Origin: JAHBVH01 sp034432375 | GTDB taxonomy: Bacteria; Chloroflexota; Anaerolineae; Caldilineales; Caldilineaceae | NCBI GenBank assembly: GCA_034432375.1 | Contig: DAOUCA010000136.1 | Location: 70,268 to 134,267 of the forward strand | Direction of reading: 5' to 3' | DNA length: 64,000 bases | Shown here: positions 25,363-36,300 of the stretch, piece after piece | How the letters are laid out: each line of letters opens with the position of its first letter | Numbering within the stretch: the stretch's first letter is position 1 | Program-made: the position numbers and the translations under genes | The notes under the pieces: generated by a model | What the model saw: the letters and a program-made list of their open reading frames with translations, nothing else | Databases searched by the model: none | What the model was told of the DNA's origin: nothing

Positions 25363-26556
25363 ATGAAAACAATCTCTGCACGTACTCAAACGATCCTTGG
25401 CCTCATCGGCTATCTTTTCATTGGCACCGCCGCGGTGTTGCTGCCGTCGGTGATGCCTTCCATTACCAAAGAATTTACCGCGGCTGGTCTCACCCTGGCC
25501 GCCATCAGCCTGATCTTTCCGGCGCGCGCCATTGGTGGGTTGTTCGGCAATCTGCTCGCCGGCATCGGGTCGGATCGGCTGGGGCGGGGGCGGCTGGTCT
25601 GGCTGGCGGCGCTGCTGCTGGCGACCATGTTGCTGTTGGCGGCGTGGACGGGGCAGTGGTGGCCGTTGCTTGTGGCGATTGCAGCTATTAGCGGCACACA
25701 GGGCGCGCTCTCCACGGGGATCAATGCGCTCGTCGCCGATGCCAACCCAGAGACGCGTGCCCGTGCGCTCAATTCGTTGCATGGCGTCTATGGCATTGGC
25801 GCGGCGATTTCTCCGCTGGTCATCGGCGCGCTGTTGCAAGATGGCCTGCCCTGGCGCTGGGCACTGGGCGGCAGCGGGCTAATCTGGCTGCTTTACGCCG
25901 GGGTTGCCTGGTGGTTTAGCGGGGACAGTACCCCACACGAAACCAAAGCCAAGGTGGCGACCCCCTTCTGGCGCATGTTGCGCCACGGTCCCTTTCTGGC
26001 GCTCTTCTTTATCGCCTTTGCCTACAATGGCGTGGCGTGGAGCCTGCTGGGCTGGATCGCACTCTTTATGCAGCAGAGTGCCGGCTTCTCGACGATTCTC
26101 TCGCTCTCGATGATCTCGGTCTTTTATGTGGCGTTGACCGTCGGACGCTTTCTCTGCGCGGCCTTTGCCGAACGCGCCGGCTATGGCCGTACCTTGCTGG
26201 TGCTGGCGCTTGGCATTGCCGTCACCTATCCCCTTGTTGTGCTCAGCGCCAACCCGCTGGTCGTTGCGGTCGGGGTCTTTCTCACCGGCCTCAGTCTCTC
26301 CGGCCTCTTTCCCATGGCGCTCGCCTTTGGCACGCGGCTCTATCCGGCGCAAGCGGGTGCGGTTAGCGGCGTGCTCAGCGTGGCAATGACCGTTGGCTCG
26401 ATGGTCCCGCCGCTCTGGACCGGGATCATCGCCGAGCGCTGGAGCTTTCAGACGGCGTTGGGGGTGAACTATGTGATGGTGCTGCCGTTGATCTTTATTG
26501 CGCTTTATCTGGTGCGCGGAGAACGGTTGACCTATTCCGCGGGATATTCATTGTAG
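25363..26556 (+). CDS. Major facilitator superfamily transporter
   Basis: A 397-residue protein with about twelve membrane helices and the MFS loop-2/3 motif GIGSDRLGRGRLVWL. The glycine-rich symmetrical helices (NSLHGVYGIGAAISPL, SLSGLFPMALAFGTRLYP) resemble the FucP/bypass-like MFS group. The ATG at 25363 gives the expected short N-terminus; upstream in-frame ATG 25246 would add 39 atypical residues. No Shine-Dalgarno site is obvious. Substrate unknown, possibly a sugar. Confidence 0.85.
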   Translation: MKTISARTQTILGLIGYLFIGTAAVLLPSVMPSITKEFTAAGLTLAAISLIFPARAIGGLFGNLLAGIGSDRLGRGRLVWLAALLLATMLLLAAWTGQWWPLLVAIAAISGTQGALSTGINALVADANPETRARALNSLHGVYGIGAAISPLVIGALLQDGLPWRWALGGSGLIWLLYAGVAWWFSGDSTPHETKAKVATPFWRMLRHGPFLALFFIAFAYNGVAWSLLGWIALFMQQSAGFSTILSLSMISVFYVALTVGRFLCAAFAERAGYGRTLLVLALGIAVTYPLVVLSANPLVVAVGVFLTGLSLSGLFPMALAFGTRLYPAQAGAVSGVLSVAMTVGSMVPPLWTGIIAERWSFQTALGVNYVMVLPLIFIALYLVRGERLTYSAGYSL

Positions 26557-27074
26557 TAGATGTGGTTCAACTCGTCGTGGAACCCCCAGCCAATCCCAGA
26601 TGTCTGGCGCACAATTTGATACATCCTGGGGCGAAACCCTTCAATTAATTCAGCATCCGCGGTATTGGTCAGCAACTCAGCTGCGTTGGCGTAAACAGAC
26701 TCCAGGCTGTTGTAGAAGCGTTCGTCGATATCGCCATACTTGTTGGTACAGATCACCCCCTGCTCAACGTAGTAGATCATCAGATCGGCAACGGCGGCCG
26801 GATCTTTGCAGGCTTTTTTAAAATCGTTCAACGCCTTACGTGCTGCGCGCAAACTTAAATTGGGGTAGCCTCGGCGCGGATTGAATTCGTCTCTGATCGA
26901 TTCCCGATAAGGCTCGGCTAGTTCATCTAGATCCATCTCTACCAAGCGCGCGGTGAGAAAGAGTTTGTTATCGGCGTTCAGCTTATAGAGTTCCTGAAGC
27001 AGGCGCAGCAATTCAGGCTTTTCATAGTCGCTCAAGACGCTCTTGAGTTCTGACCAGGTGGCTGATTTGGGCAT
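26532..27074 (-). CDS. DUF6155 family protein
   Basis: A 180-residue helical protein. ELKSVLSDYEKPELLRLLQELYKLNADNK resembles the family opening, and GIGWGFHDELNHIY is the conserved end. Starting at ATG 27074 removes eight residues before MPKSATW, the likely natural start. It overlaps the MFS gene tail-to-tail by 25 bp. Function unknown. Confidence 0.75.
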   Translation of the reverse strand: MPKSATWSELKSVLSDYEKPELLRLLQELYKLNADNKLFLTARLVEMDLDELAEPYRESIRDEFNPRRGYPNLSLRAARKALNDFKKACKDPAAVADLMIYYVEQGVICTNKYGDIDERFYNSLESVYANAAELLTNTADAELIEGFRPRMYQIVRQTSGIGWGFHDELNHIYYNEYPAE

Positions 27075-27206
27075 AGCTATTCTCGCTTGTTCTCCCATGT
27101 TATGGCGTTGGTCTTGTCACGCTGTAAGCGTCTTCATGTTGCCGAACTTGGAGATTTTTTCAGAATGACAGACCAGTCATTACTGAGTAATACGACAATG
27201 ATAACT

Positions 27207-27279
27207 TTGACAGGATTCACAGGATTCACATGATTTGTTACTACTGTATCAATCATGTGAATCCTGTGAATCCTGTCAA
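27207..27279. repeat. Perfect 29-bp inverted repeat
   Basis: Arms 27207-27235 and 27251-27279 are perfect complements around a 15-nt loop. Each arm carries the internal direct repeat ACAGGATTC. It lies just downstream of the enolase-superfamily gene's stop on the minus strand and may act as a transcription barrier, or be a mobile palindrome. No T-run follows. Confidence 0.85.
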
Positions 27280-27295
27280 TTATTGGAATTTAACG

Positions 27296-28594
27296 TTACC
27301 CTCGCTTGGGCGACAACACATTGTGGAACTGCGTGAATGTGGTAATCTTGCCCGGCGTGTAAGTCTGCCCATTCTTCACCGCTTCATACAGCGCAGTAAA
27401 GTCATCACTGCCATCGTCGGCCACCACTGTCAGGCTGGATCCGGCTTCGCAGACCGGCTGAGCATCGCCGGGGTAGGCCCACTGTAGCTCCTCTTTGGTG
27501 CAGGCATACAGGCGGGTTGTGCCGTTGGCGCGACTGTATTGATAGAGATGGCGCGGCGGTTCGACAAAGCTGTAGTCGACGCGGTAACGGGCCAGTGCTT
27601 CTTCGTCAATCGTCACGCCCAAGCCCGCTCCTTCCGGCACACGGAGAAAACCGCCTTGCACGGCCAACGGTGTTTTCAGCAATTGTGACTCCCAGATATT
27701 CATGCAGGTGATCGCCGGCCAGCGCGCTTGCGTCAACACCGCCCCCCAATGCGCCGCCCACGCCGTGGTGATGCCAGTGCCAACCAATTGCAGCCAGAAA
27801 GGTTTGTTGTGCTCTCCGCAGAGGTGCGCCTGTTTGCGCAACGCGGCTGCGCCGGCACAGAGCACGAAACCATCGGCCACATCTTCACGTAATGTAGTCA
27901 TGATCGGCGGGTTGCCGTAGTGCATGGCGACGGGGCGGTTGATGCGGGCGCGGATCTGCTTATTCCCAGCCACATCCTGTTGCGGGATCGGGCTTTCGAT
28001 CATCGTGACCTGCTCGTATGCTTCGAGCGTGCTGAGGAACTTCACAGCGTTGGCGGCGTTGTCAAGCGTGCCATTGAAATCGAGGTCGAGGATAAACTGT
28101 TCCGGCGTCACCGCAAAGACCGCTTGTAGCGCGGCGTGGAGATCATGCCAGGTGCGCGCCTTGAGCTTGGCGGACATATAGCCGGCGGCGACGGCATCCT
28201 GACATTGTTGTGCCCAATCCTCCGGTTGCATATCCATTGCCCACCAGGAGATCGGGCACCAATCGCGCACCTTGGTGCCGAGCAACTGATAGATAGGTAC
28301 ACCAAGTGTTTGCGCTACGGCATCAAAGAGCGCCATCTGCACACCGGCACCGAGCTCATCCTGCCAAAGGAATGCTGCCGCCGGTTGGCCGATGAGCCGT
28401 TCGGTTATAGCATCTGGCACGGTGGCCCAAGTGTAGTTGGGAATCGTCTCGCCCCAGCCGGCCACGCCATTTTCCAGCGTGATCTTGCAGAGTTGGGTAA
28501 TGCGCCAATGGGGCAGCCAATATTGCATCTGCTGGTTGGTGTGGGCAGTAAAGGGAACATCAAGCGTGAAAAATTCGATTTTTGTAATTTTCAT
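27296..28594 (-). CDS. Enolase-superfamily enzyme, mandelate racemase/MLE group
   Basis: ATG 28594 begins MKITKIEFFTLDVP, the usual family start; the upstream reading passes into minisatellite DNA. An N-terminal capping domain precedes a barrel with SAKLKAR (KxK acid/base pair), LDLDFNG (first metal ligand) and IESPIP (second). The third ligand strand reads AMHYGNP and the seventh strand FVLCAG, so the usual Asp/Glu and Lys are replaced. The 432-residue protein may act on a sugar acid, but with a changed site. Related catabolic-type genes sit at 49-53 kb, not adjacent. Confidence 0.8.
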   Translation of the reverse strand: MKITKIEFFTLDVPFTAHTNQQMQYWLPHWRITQLCKITLENGVAGWGETIPNYTWATVPDAITERLIGQPAAAFLWQDELGAGVQMALFDAVAQTLGVPIYQLLGTKVRDWCPISWWAMDMQPEDWAQQCQDAVAAGYMSAKLKARTWHDLHAALQAVFAVTPEQFILDLDFNGTLDNAANAVKFLSTLEAYEQVTMIESPIPQQDVAGNKQIRARINRPVAMHYGNPPIMTTLREDVADGFVLCAGAAALRKQAHLCGEHNKPFWLQLVGTGITTAWAAHWGAVLTQARWPAITCMNIWESQLLKTPLAVQGGFLRVPEGAGLGVTIDEEALARYRVDYSFVEPPRHLYQYSRANGTTRLYACTKEELQWAYPGDAQPVCEAGSSLTVVADDGSDDFTALYEAVKNGQTYTPGKITTFTQFHNVLSPKRG

Positions 28595-28609
28595 GGTATG
28601 GTGGGTAGG

Positions 28610-28755
28610 GATATAGGTAGATAGGTAGACAAGGAAACAGGTAGACAAGGAAACAGGTAGACAAGGAAACAGGTAGATAGGTGCGGACTTCCCTGTGTAC
28701 CCGTGTACCCGTGTACCCGTGTACCTGTGTACCTGTGTACCTGTGTACCTGTCTA
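28610..28755. repeat. Minisatellite cluster upstream of divergent genes
   Basis: Four GGTAGACAAGGAAACA-type units (about 28617-28680) are followed by nine CCCGTGTA/CCTGTGTA 8-bp units (about 28690-28750). The block fills the gap between the divergent enolase-family and DUF4126 genes, so it lies in both 5' regions. Confidence 0.85.
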
Positions 28756-28780
28756 CGATTGACTTTTTACAGGGGGATCA

Positions 28781-29359
28781 ATGGAACTACTATTAAGTGT
28801 CGCTTTAGGGATTGGGTTGAGCGCGGCGTGCGGGATGCGCGTCTTTGCGCCCTTTGCGGTGATGAGCGCGGCGGCGTTGACCGGCCAATTGGGTCTGTCC
28901 GATAGCTTTAGTTGGATCGGGAGCTATCCGGCGTTGGTGCTCTTTAGTGTGGCCACGCTGATCGAAGTACTCTCCTACTATATTCCTTGGGTAGATAATC
29001 TGCTCGATACGATTGCGACACCCGCTGCGATTTTAGCGGGGGCAATCGTGACCGCGTCGGTGGTTACCGACATGTCGCCCATGATGCGCTGGACGTTGGC
29101 GATCATCGCCGGCGGCGGCACGGCGGGCATCATTCAACTGGGCACAACGTGGGTGCGCGGCGTCTCCAGTGTCACGACCGGCGGCTTTGGCAACTTTCTC
29201 GTTTCGACCGGCGAGTGGATGGGTTCGCTGACGGTGGCGACGCTCTCCGTATTCTTTCCGTTTCTTGTCCTGATCTTTGTTGTGATTTTGCTGGCTGCCC
29301 TTGTCCGTTGGTTTAACCGCCGCAACCGTGTCCAACTCTATACGCCGACACCTTCCTAA
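28781..29359 (+). CDS. DUF4126 integral membrane protein
   Basis: A 192-residue protein with five to six hydrophobic helices. GLSAACGMRVFAPFAVMS and SYYIPWVDNLLDTIATPAA are characteristic of DUF4126. AGGGGG precedes the ATG by five bases. Function of the family is unknown. Confidence 0.85.
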   Translation: MELLLSVALGIGLSAACGMRVFAPFAVMSAAALTGQLGLSDSFSWIGSYPALVLFSVATLIEVLSYYIPWVDNLLDTIATPAAILAGAIVTASVVTDMSPMMRWTLAIIAGGGTAGIIQLGTTWVRGVSSVTTGGFGNFLVSTGEWMGSLTVATLSVFFPFLVLIFVVILLAALVRWFNRRNRVQLYTPTPS

Positions 29360-29376
29360 CTTTGGTACATAAAGCG

Positions 29377-29441
29377 AGCCTTCGACAGGCTCTGGCTTCG
29401 ACAGGCTCAGCCTATGGTAGGCTCTGGCTTCGACAGGCGCA
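29377..29441. repeat. Direct repeats of CTTCGACAGGCTC
   Basis: Three copies of the TTCGACAGGC core between the DUF4126 and SUI1-like genes. The related TTCGACAAGCTCAGCC occurs at 29971-30019 and inside the ABC gene at about 15335. Confidence 0.75.
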
Positions 29442-29449
29442 GGGCCGTT

Positions 29450-29800
29450 TTATCCCCCCGCCTTCTTTGCCTGATAGCCCAACTCCTTCAGCAAGTCGAC
29501 GATCTTATCACGGTGATCGCCCTGGATTTCGACATCGTCATCTTTGACCGCGCCACCGGTGCCCAGCTTGTTTTTGAGCAGCTTGACGAGCGCCTCTTTG
29601 CCGTGGGGCGGACTCATGACCCCTTTGAGCACCGAGACAGTCTTGCCGCCGCGGCCTTTGCGTTCAATGTGGACGCGTACCGGATTGTTCTGTTGGCGCG
29701 TGGGAAAGGGCGCGGCGAGATTACGCGGCGCGGCTTCGGCTTTCGGCGCGGCGGTTGGTTCTGGATCGGTCGAGAAGACGGTCTGTTTCGTGTTGGCCAT
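29450..29800 (-). CDS. SUI1/YciH-like translation factor
   Basis: A 116-residue protein. After an Ala/Pro-rich N-terminus, the eIF1-type domain is clear: VRVHIERKGRGGKTVSVLKG, then ALVKLLKNKLGTGGAVKDDD and IQGDHRDKIVDLLKELGY. Bacterial YciH homologues bind the 30S subunit and affect start-codon fidelity. Single gene. Confidence 0.9.
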   Translation of the reverse strand: MANTKQTVFSTDPEPTAAPKAEAAPRNLAAPFPTRQQNNPVRVHIERKGRGGKTVSVLKGVMSPPHGKEALVKLLKNKLGTGGAVKDDDVEIQGDHRDKIVDLLKELGYQAKKAGG

Positions 29801-29938
29801 TGGGCAAGTTCCTTCCGTTGCTAGCGTGCTGCCATGTGAGGCTTATGATACACGATTCATGAGGAAGCGAAAAGTGTCGCTAAGCAATTGCGGATAGTAC
29901 GATGCACTAGAGGCTCGTCTATACCTGAGTTGTTACAA

Positions 29939-30047
29939 GATACTGCTGACGAATTCCGAAATTGAGCGTAGGCTGAGCTTGTCGAAGCCGCAGCGACTTT
30001 GGCTTCGACAAGCTCAGCCGCCGCCTTCGGAATTCGTCAGCAGTATC
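29939..30047. repeat. Nested long palindrome
   Basis: Outer arms 29939-29960 and 30026-30047 (22 bp, perfect) carry GACGAATTCCG. Inner arms 29971-29989 and 30001-30019 (19 bp, perfect) are GGCTGAGCTTGTCGAAGCC and its complement, the dispersed TTCGACAAGCTC repeat. Probably a palindromic repeat inserted into another. Confidence 0.85.
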
Positions 30048-30052
30048 ATAGA

Positions 30053-30090
30053 AGCCAAAAAGGGGAGCCAGCCGGCTCCCCTTTTTGGCT
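30053..30090 (-). terminator. Strong bidirectional terminator
   Basis: A perfect 17-bp stem AGCCAAAAAGGGGAGCC with a 4-nt loop, with a T5 run within the distal arm on either strand. It lies 245 bp beyond the stop of the giant TPR gene on the minus strand and is the likeliest end of that transcript. Confidence 0.75.
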
Positions 30091-30099
30091 CTTGGCAAA

Positions 30100-30290
30100 T
30101 TAGTGAGGGGAAGTGCCGGTTGCGTAGCGTGCGGCACTTTGCACGCGTGGCGAAACCAAACGGGGCGACCCGGGGCCTTGGTTTTGCGCCTAGAAGGCAA
30201 CCGGCAAACGACCGCCTACCGGGTGCCCCCAGGGCGCGGCGTTCGCTTACGCTCTTCGCTTTACACCACACTACTTCGCCAAGAACCACA
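30100..30290. other. GC-rich, highly self-complementary region, no ORF
   Basis: Between the terminator and the TPR gene's stop are several potential hairpins: GTGCCG...CGGCAC, AACCAA-GGGG...CCGGGG-TTGGTT and GGCAACCGG...CCGGGTGCC. There is no convincing gene. It could be a structured 3' UTR, a non-coding RNA or a palindromic repeat; strand undecided. Confidence 0.4.
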
Positions 30291-30335
30291 TTTTTTGCTT
30301 GTATAAACTCTCTGCTAATTTAACCTAACGAGAGA

Positions 30336-33300
30336 CTACGGTTCTTCAGTTTCCTCTTCTTCCACCCCGTTGCGCTTCTTGCGTCGGTTACGCCGGAAGA
30401 GGTCGGCCACCAGCACCAGCCCCAGCGGCAGGGTAATATTATTGCAAAGGCCATTGGAGAGGTCACCAAGGGGCATAGTGACGGCATTGTTGTCACTCCC
30501 GCTACCGTTCGTCGTTGTGATGCCATTGCTGTTCTTTGGGCCAACGGTTGCCGAGGATGTCCCGGCAATTTCGGCATCATCGGTCACCACAAAGACATTG
30601 GTCAACGTGGTTGGCTGGGTAAGGCCACCGACCGATGTTGTCACTGCCGCGGTGTCCGTTGCGATCTGGCCGGTATTGAGGTTGGCCGGCGGGGTGCCGG
30701 CAGTATCACTCGTAGCGGCTTGGATCTGCCCATCCCCCTGGTAATCTCCCACGAGGGTAAAGGCTGCCCAATAGTAAGGCGATGCCGTCTCCGGGTTTGC
30801 GAGCATTTCGACCTGCGCCAACCGCAGTGCTTCGGCGGTGGTGCGCTTTTCGCCTAAATGGCGATAGAAGGATTCAAAGAAGGGGACAATCGTGGCATCA
30901 TCAACGCGCCAGTTACTGGTCAACACCGCTGGGCTGCCGGCATATTGAAATGCCCAAGTCAGTGCCTTGAGGGCTGTGCCATCGACCATTTCATCACTTT
31001 GTACTTCGCGATTGCCCGTCAGGACAACTAGATTGGCATTGCTTAGATCCAGCTTGCTAAAGATCTCGTAGGCTTCTAACTGCCCATCATTTTCCCCATC
31101 GTCCGCCAATGTCAACCCGCTAAAGAGCGGCTCACGCGGTTGATAGGTGCCGACTGCTGCCAGGTGCAGAATATCAAGCTGGCGCGCCTGCGCATAGAGC
31201 GCTGATTCCGAGGCATCAATGCCGGTCAAGGGAGCCGTCTCAAAGAGATCGCCAATCGCCCGTGCTTCTTGGCGGGCAAAGGGAAGTTGATCATCGCCAT
31301 TGCTCATCACCAACACACGCCCGCCATTGGCGTTGCGCTTGTCAAGAAGATATTTATAGAGCGTGGCACTTGGTGCATAGCTAATGGCGTAATTCTGCGC
31401 CAGATATTGCTGATTTTGCGCATCATAGAAGGCTGCAAAGGGTGCATAAGATAAGACACTGTGCGGCACAATTAGCAGATTGCTGTTGCGTACAAAGGAG
31501 CGAATCGGTGTGAAAAGACGGGCATAGAGACTGCTTGCTTCTGGCTTGCTATCCGCTTGCTCGTCAATCTTCTTGTAAAAATCACCAATCTGGTTGACCA
31601 ATTCGGTATAGGTAATATCAAGTGGTACGAGTACCGCACGCTCTTTGTCGATGACCCAAGCGACCGCCTGCTTGCGTAGGATGAAGTATTGGATCAAGGT
31701 TGTATCGGCATCAATGACGTTGTTGCGGATCTCATCCAGCCCCAGCGTATTCATGCCGAGGAAGGAGCTATATTCGGGATCTTGCGCCCGCAGCCGTTCG
31801 AGTACATCCTGATAGTCGGTGTTGCTTGCATCGAGCTTGGTCAAAAGCTCGGTGAGCAGCGTCTCATTGCGCTGCGCCAATGGCTTCTTATTTTCCGTAT
31901 CTAATGCCTGTTCCAGCCCAACAATCTCCAATCGCAATGTTTGCTCGCGCTCGGCCAACTCGGGGGCTAGCTTAGCGTGTAGATCGATCCATGGGTTGCC
32001 CTGCGGATCGAGAAAGCTATCAGCCAGCGCCTGCTCCATATACATAAAGACATCACCCAGGTTGCCCGTATCCCAGAGGAGCTTTATCAACCGCTGATAG
32101 GTCTCCAACTCAACGGGGCGGCCACGACTGGCGGCGATGGCATTCCGGTAATTGGTAATCGCTTGATCCAAGTCCCCTTCGTTCTCATAGGCCTCGGCCA
32201 AACCAGCCAGGATCTCGGCAGCCAAGGTCGGGTTGTGGACCGCCTGTGCCGCGGCCAACCCGCGCTGATAAGGCTCGATCGCCCGCTCCGGCTGGAAGAG
32301 ATTGAGGTAGATGCTCCCCAAATTATTCAAGGTCGCCGCTTCGCTCGCCTGATCCCCCAAGCTTTGTTGAAGGATGAGCGCTTGCTGCAAAACATCCAAC
32401 GCCAGTTCGTATTGCGAGGAACCGCGATAGACGCGCCCCAGATAGGTGAGCGCTTCGGCCTGCAATGCATCATCACTTTGCTCTTGCGCAATGGTCTGTG
32501 CCGCCTCAAAATTCGTGACAGCTTCTTCGATCTGTCCGAGATCGGCATGGGCTGTGCCAACGTTGAGTAGCTGTTTTGCAGCGGCGGTTGGATCAGCCAT
32601 GGTCTGGGCCACGGTTAACGCTTGCTGATAATTCTCCAACGCCAGGTCACGGTTTTGTAACGCACGTTGCACCTTGGCAATCGCGGTCAGGGTTTCGATC
32701 GTAAGGGCCGGATCGGTGGTGGTCGTCAGCAGCCCTTGCGCATCGGTATAGATCACCAACGCACGGTTATAATCGCCCATGAGACGATAGGCCGTGCCAA
32801 TATCGTTGAGCAGCACAACCGTATTGGCGAGATCATTTTGGCTCTGATAATAGGCCAGGGCGTCATTATAGAAAGGTAGGGCCTGATCATATTGCCCCAA
32901 CTCGCGATAGGCATCCCCAATTGCCAGTTGGACCAACGTCGCTGCCGCGTTATCCTGCCGATCTTCTAGAATCGTCAGCGCCTCGCCATATTGCTCCAGC
33001 AGACCGGTATAGTCACCGCTGACTTTACGCAGATCACCCAGCGCAATCATAAAGTTGGCTTCTTGCACCCGATCATCGTTGGCCCGCGCCGCTTCAAGCA
33101 GTGTTTCATAAAGCGTAGTCGCCTCGGCATAGCTCCCCATCTTTGCATACGTTTTGGCCAGATTAACCCTCGTCTGATCGGCCAACGTGCTATTATCATC
33201 GGCTTCTGCCCGCTCCAGAATCGACTGATAGGTGGTGAGCGCCTCGGCCAAGTTGCCGCCATCGCGGTTGATACGGGCAAGATTATCAAGTGCGACCAAT

Positions 33301-36300
33301 TCGCCGGCAGGATCATCGGCACTTTGGGCCCGTTCCAGTAGCTGCTGATAGATGCCCAGCGCTTCGGTAGTTTGACCGCCATCGCGATAAAAGCGGCCCA
33401 GATTTTCCATGGCCCGTGTTTCAAGTTCCGGGCGGCCACTGGCCTGGGCCAGAGTCAAGGCCTCTTGATAGGTCTGGACAGCATCTTCAGTCTTGCCCTG
33501 ATCGCGTTGCAGCCGGGCGATATTGTCGAGGGCCTGCGCTTCCAGATCTTGATCGTCCAACGTGCGCGCCAATTCCAACCCTTGCTGATAGAAGGTGAGG
33601 GCATCGTCTGTGCGACCTTGGTCGCGATAGAGCTGACCTAGGTTAATCAGCGCCTCGCTTTCCAATGGTTGATCACCGACCTCCTGCGCCAGGCTCAACA
33701 TCGTTTGGAAAGGCTCCTGCGCCGCCTCATACTGCTGTTGCGCCTGATGGGCCTTGCCAACCCCCTCCAGCGCGCTGATCCGCAACTTGGCATCACCCAC
33801 CTCATTTGCCAGGGTCTGCGCTTGCTCATAGGCGGCCAACGCTTTGGTGCCATCACCCAAGGCGAGTTGTGTGCTGCCCAACTCGCTGTTGATGCTGCTG
33901 AGCAACGCCTGGTCATCCAGATCCTTGGCCATCGTTAGCGCTTGGGTGTAATAGTCAAGCGCCTTGTCGTATGCTGCTTGATTCCGATAGACTTTGCCGA
34001 TCTGGCTGAGCGCTTGTGCCTCTAGACGGGGCAAATTGGCTGGTTTGGCGACTTCCAGCACGGCGTTGTACGAAGAGAGCGCCTCATCATATTGGCCCAA
34101 CTCTTGATAGGTTTTGGCCAAGCCATCGAGGGCGTTGCTCTGTAGTGTGCTGTCGTCGAGTTCGCGCGCAATTGTCAACGCATCCTGATACGCGGTGAGC
34201 GCCTCTTCCGGTTGCGTCATGGCACGGTGAATCTTACCGAGGTCGATCAGTGTTTGGGCTTCGCCGGCGCGGTTGCCTTGGTCACGAGCCAGAGCCAAGG
34301 CTTGCTCATAGGGAGCCAATGCTTGGTCAAATTGTCCCAAATCGCGGTAGAGCTTGCCAAGATCGGTCAATGTATCTTCTTTGACACCCAGCGCCCCGAT
34401 CTGTTGTAGAGTCTGCATGGCCTCGTCGGCGCGCCCGAGTGCGGTGTAAATGCGTCCAAGATTGGCCAGAATCTTAGCTTGGCCTTCCTGATCCCCAGTG
34501 CTGGCAGCCAAGGTATTTGCCTTGGTGTAGGCATCCAGCGCTGCGGCGTATTGCTGTTGCCCCATTTCAAGCGCGCCAATGCTTTCTAGGGCAACACGTT
34601 CAATACCGCTGTCATTCCGTTCCTGGGCAATCGGTAGTACTTGTTTGAAGGTACTCAGGGCCTCGTCTTCGCGCCCCAAGGTCCGGTAGATCTTGCCAAG
34701 ATCGACTAAGATCCGGCTTTCCAATTCGCGATCGTTGGCTTGACGAACGAGCGTCAACGCGGCGGCATAATTTTCTTGGGCGGAATCATACTCTTCCAGT
34801 GCGCGGAAGACGCGCCCCAAGTTGGCCAACGCGCGACCCTCCGCCGCAACATCTTTGACCTCGCGCGCCCGATCCAGCGCCTGTTCATAGGGTTCCAGCG
34901 CCAGATCGAGCTGCCCCGAATCGCGCATCAAGCGCCCCATTTCATTGAGGATCTTATCTTCCAGCGCAAAGTCGCCCAACTCTTGGGCCAAGGCCAGCGC
35001 TTCGTCATAGTGCCCCTGTAGGCGGTAGAGATTGCTGATGGCCGATGACATTTCCTTGTAGAGCGTGGTGTTGTCTTGTTGCGTTGCCAAGGTACGGGCC
35101 GCCTCATAGGCGGTCATACTCTGATCCAGTTGCCCCAGCGCTTGATAAACTTTGCCGATATTTTTGTAGATCGTGGCACTCCAGCTTTGATCAACGGGCT
35201 TGACGCAACCAGCCCCGGTTTGTGTCAGCTGTTGCGCAAGGGGCAGCGCTTTTTGAAAGTTGGTAAGCGCTGGGCCATATTGTTGACTATCGCGATAGAG
35301 GCGACCTAGTTGATCAAAAACCTCACCCTGCAATGGTAGATTGTTGGTTGCATTGGCAATCGCCTGGGCCGCCTCATAACTTTGAATCCCCTCGGCAAAT
35401 TGGCTTTGCGCGCTGTAGATCGCGCCCATCCCTAACAGAATCTCGCCTTCCCAACCACTACGACCGGACCAATCGCCGCTGCTGCGCACCAAAACCAGCG
35501 CTTCATTGTATTGCTGTAGCGCCTCAGGATACTGCTGCAAATCAACATACGTTTTGGCCAACTCGACCAGAATCGGCGTACGCACTTCCGGCTGTTGCGT
35601 GGTGCTGATCAAGGCCAATGCCTCTTGCAGACGATCATGCGCCGCGTCGGGTTGATTGGCGAGTTGCAGAACTTTGGCCAGATCGGCGAGCAACTGGGCC
35701 TGGACAACGAGATCGGGTTGAGGCTGGTTGCGGGCCAGGGCCAGGGTCTCTTCATAGCTCTGCTGCGCCTGATCGTTCTGCCCCAAATCGCGATAGGCAC
35801 GGCCGATTTCGCCGCGTGCCCAGATTTGCTGCTTGATATCACCGGACGAACGGGCCGCCGCAAAGACCTCCTGTAAGATCCACAACGCGTCTTCGCTGGC
35901 GTTGCTGTCACGGTAGTAGCGGGCAAGCGCCGATCCGGCATCGCTCTGCAAGGCGGCTAATGCCGGCGCGGTGCCCGGCGCATCTTTGGCCAAATTCCAT
36001 GCGCTTTGGTAGGCATCCACGGCTTGATCACACTGATTTAGCGCCAGATAGGCGCGCCCGCGACCCAGCAGCGCCTGGCCCTCGGCAACCGTATCGCCCT
36101 CTTCCTGGGCAACAAGCCGAGCTTCACCATAGCTCTCCAATGCCTGGGCCGGATCGCCCAAAGACTCCTGTAAGGCAGCGATATCATCCAACGCCACCTT
36201 GCGTAGGGCGGTATCACCAGATAGTTGGGCCACCGCCATGGCATCTTGATAAAACATCAGGGCACGATCCAGCTCATTGTATTCGCGGTAGACATTGGCA

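Noticed and set aside
30100..30290. RNase P RNA, tmRNA or 6S RNA in the GC-rich region
   Set aside because: None of the conserved core motifs of these RNAs was found on either strand.
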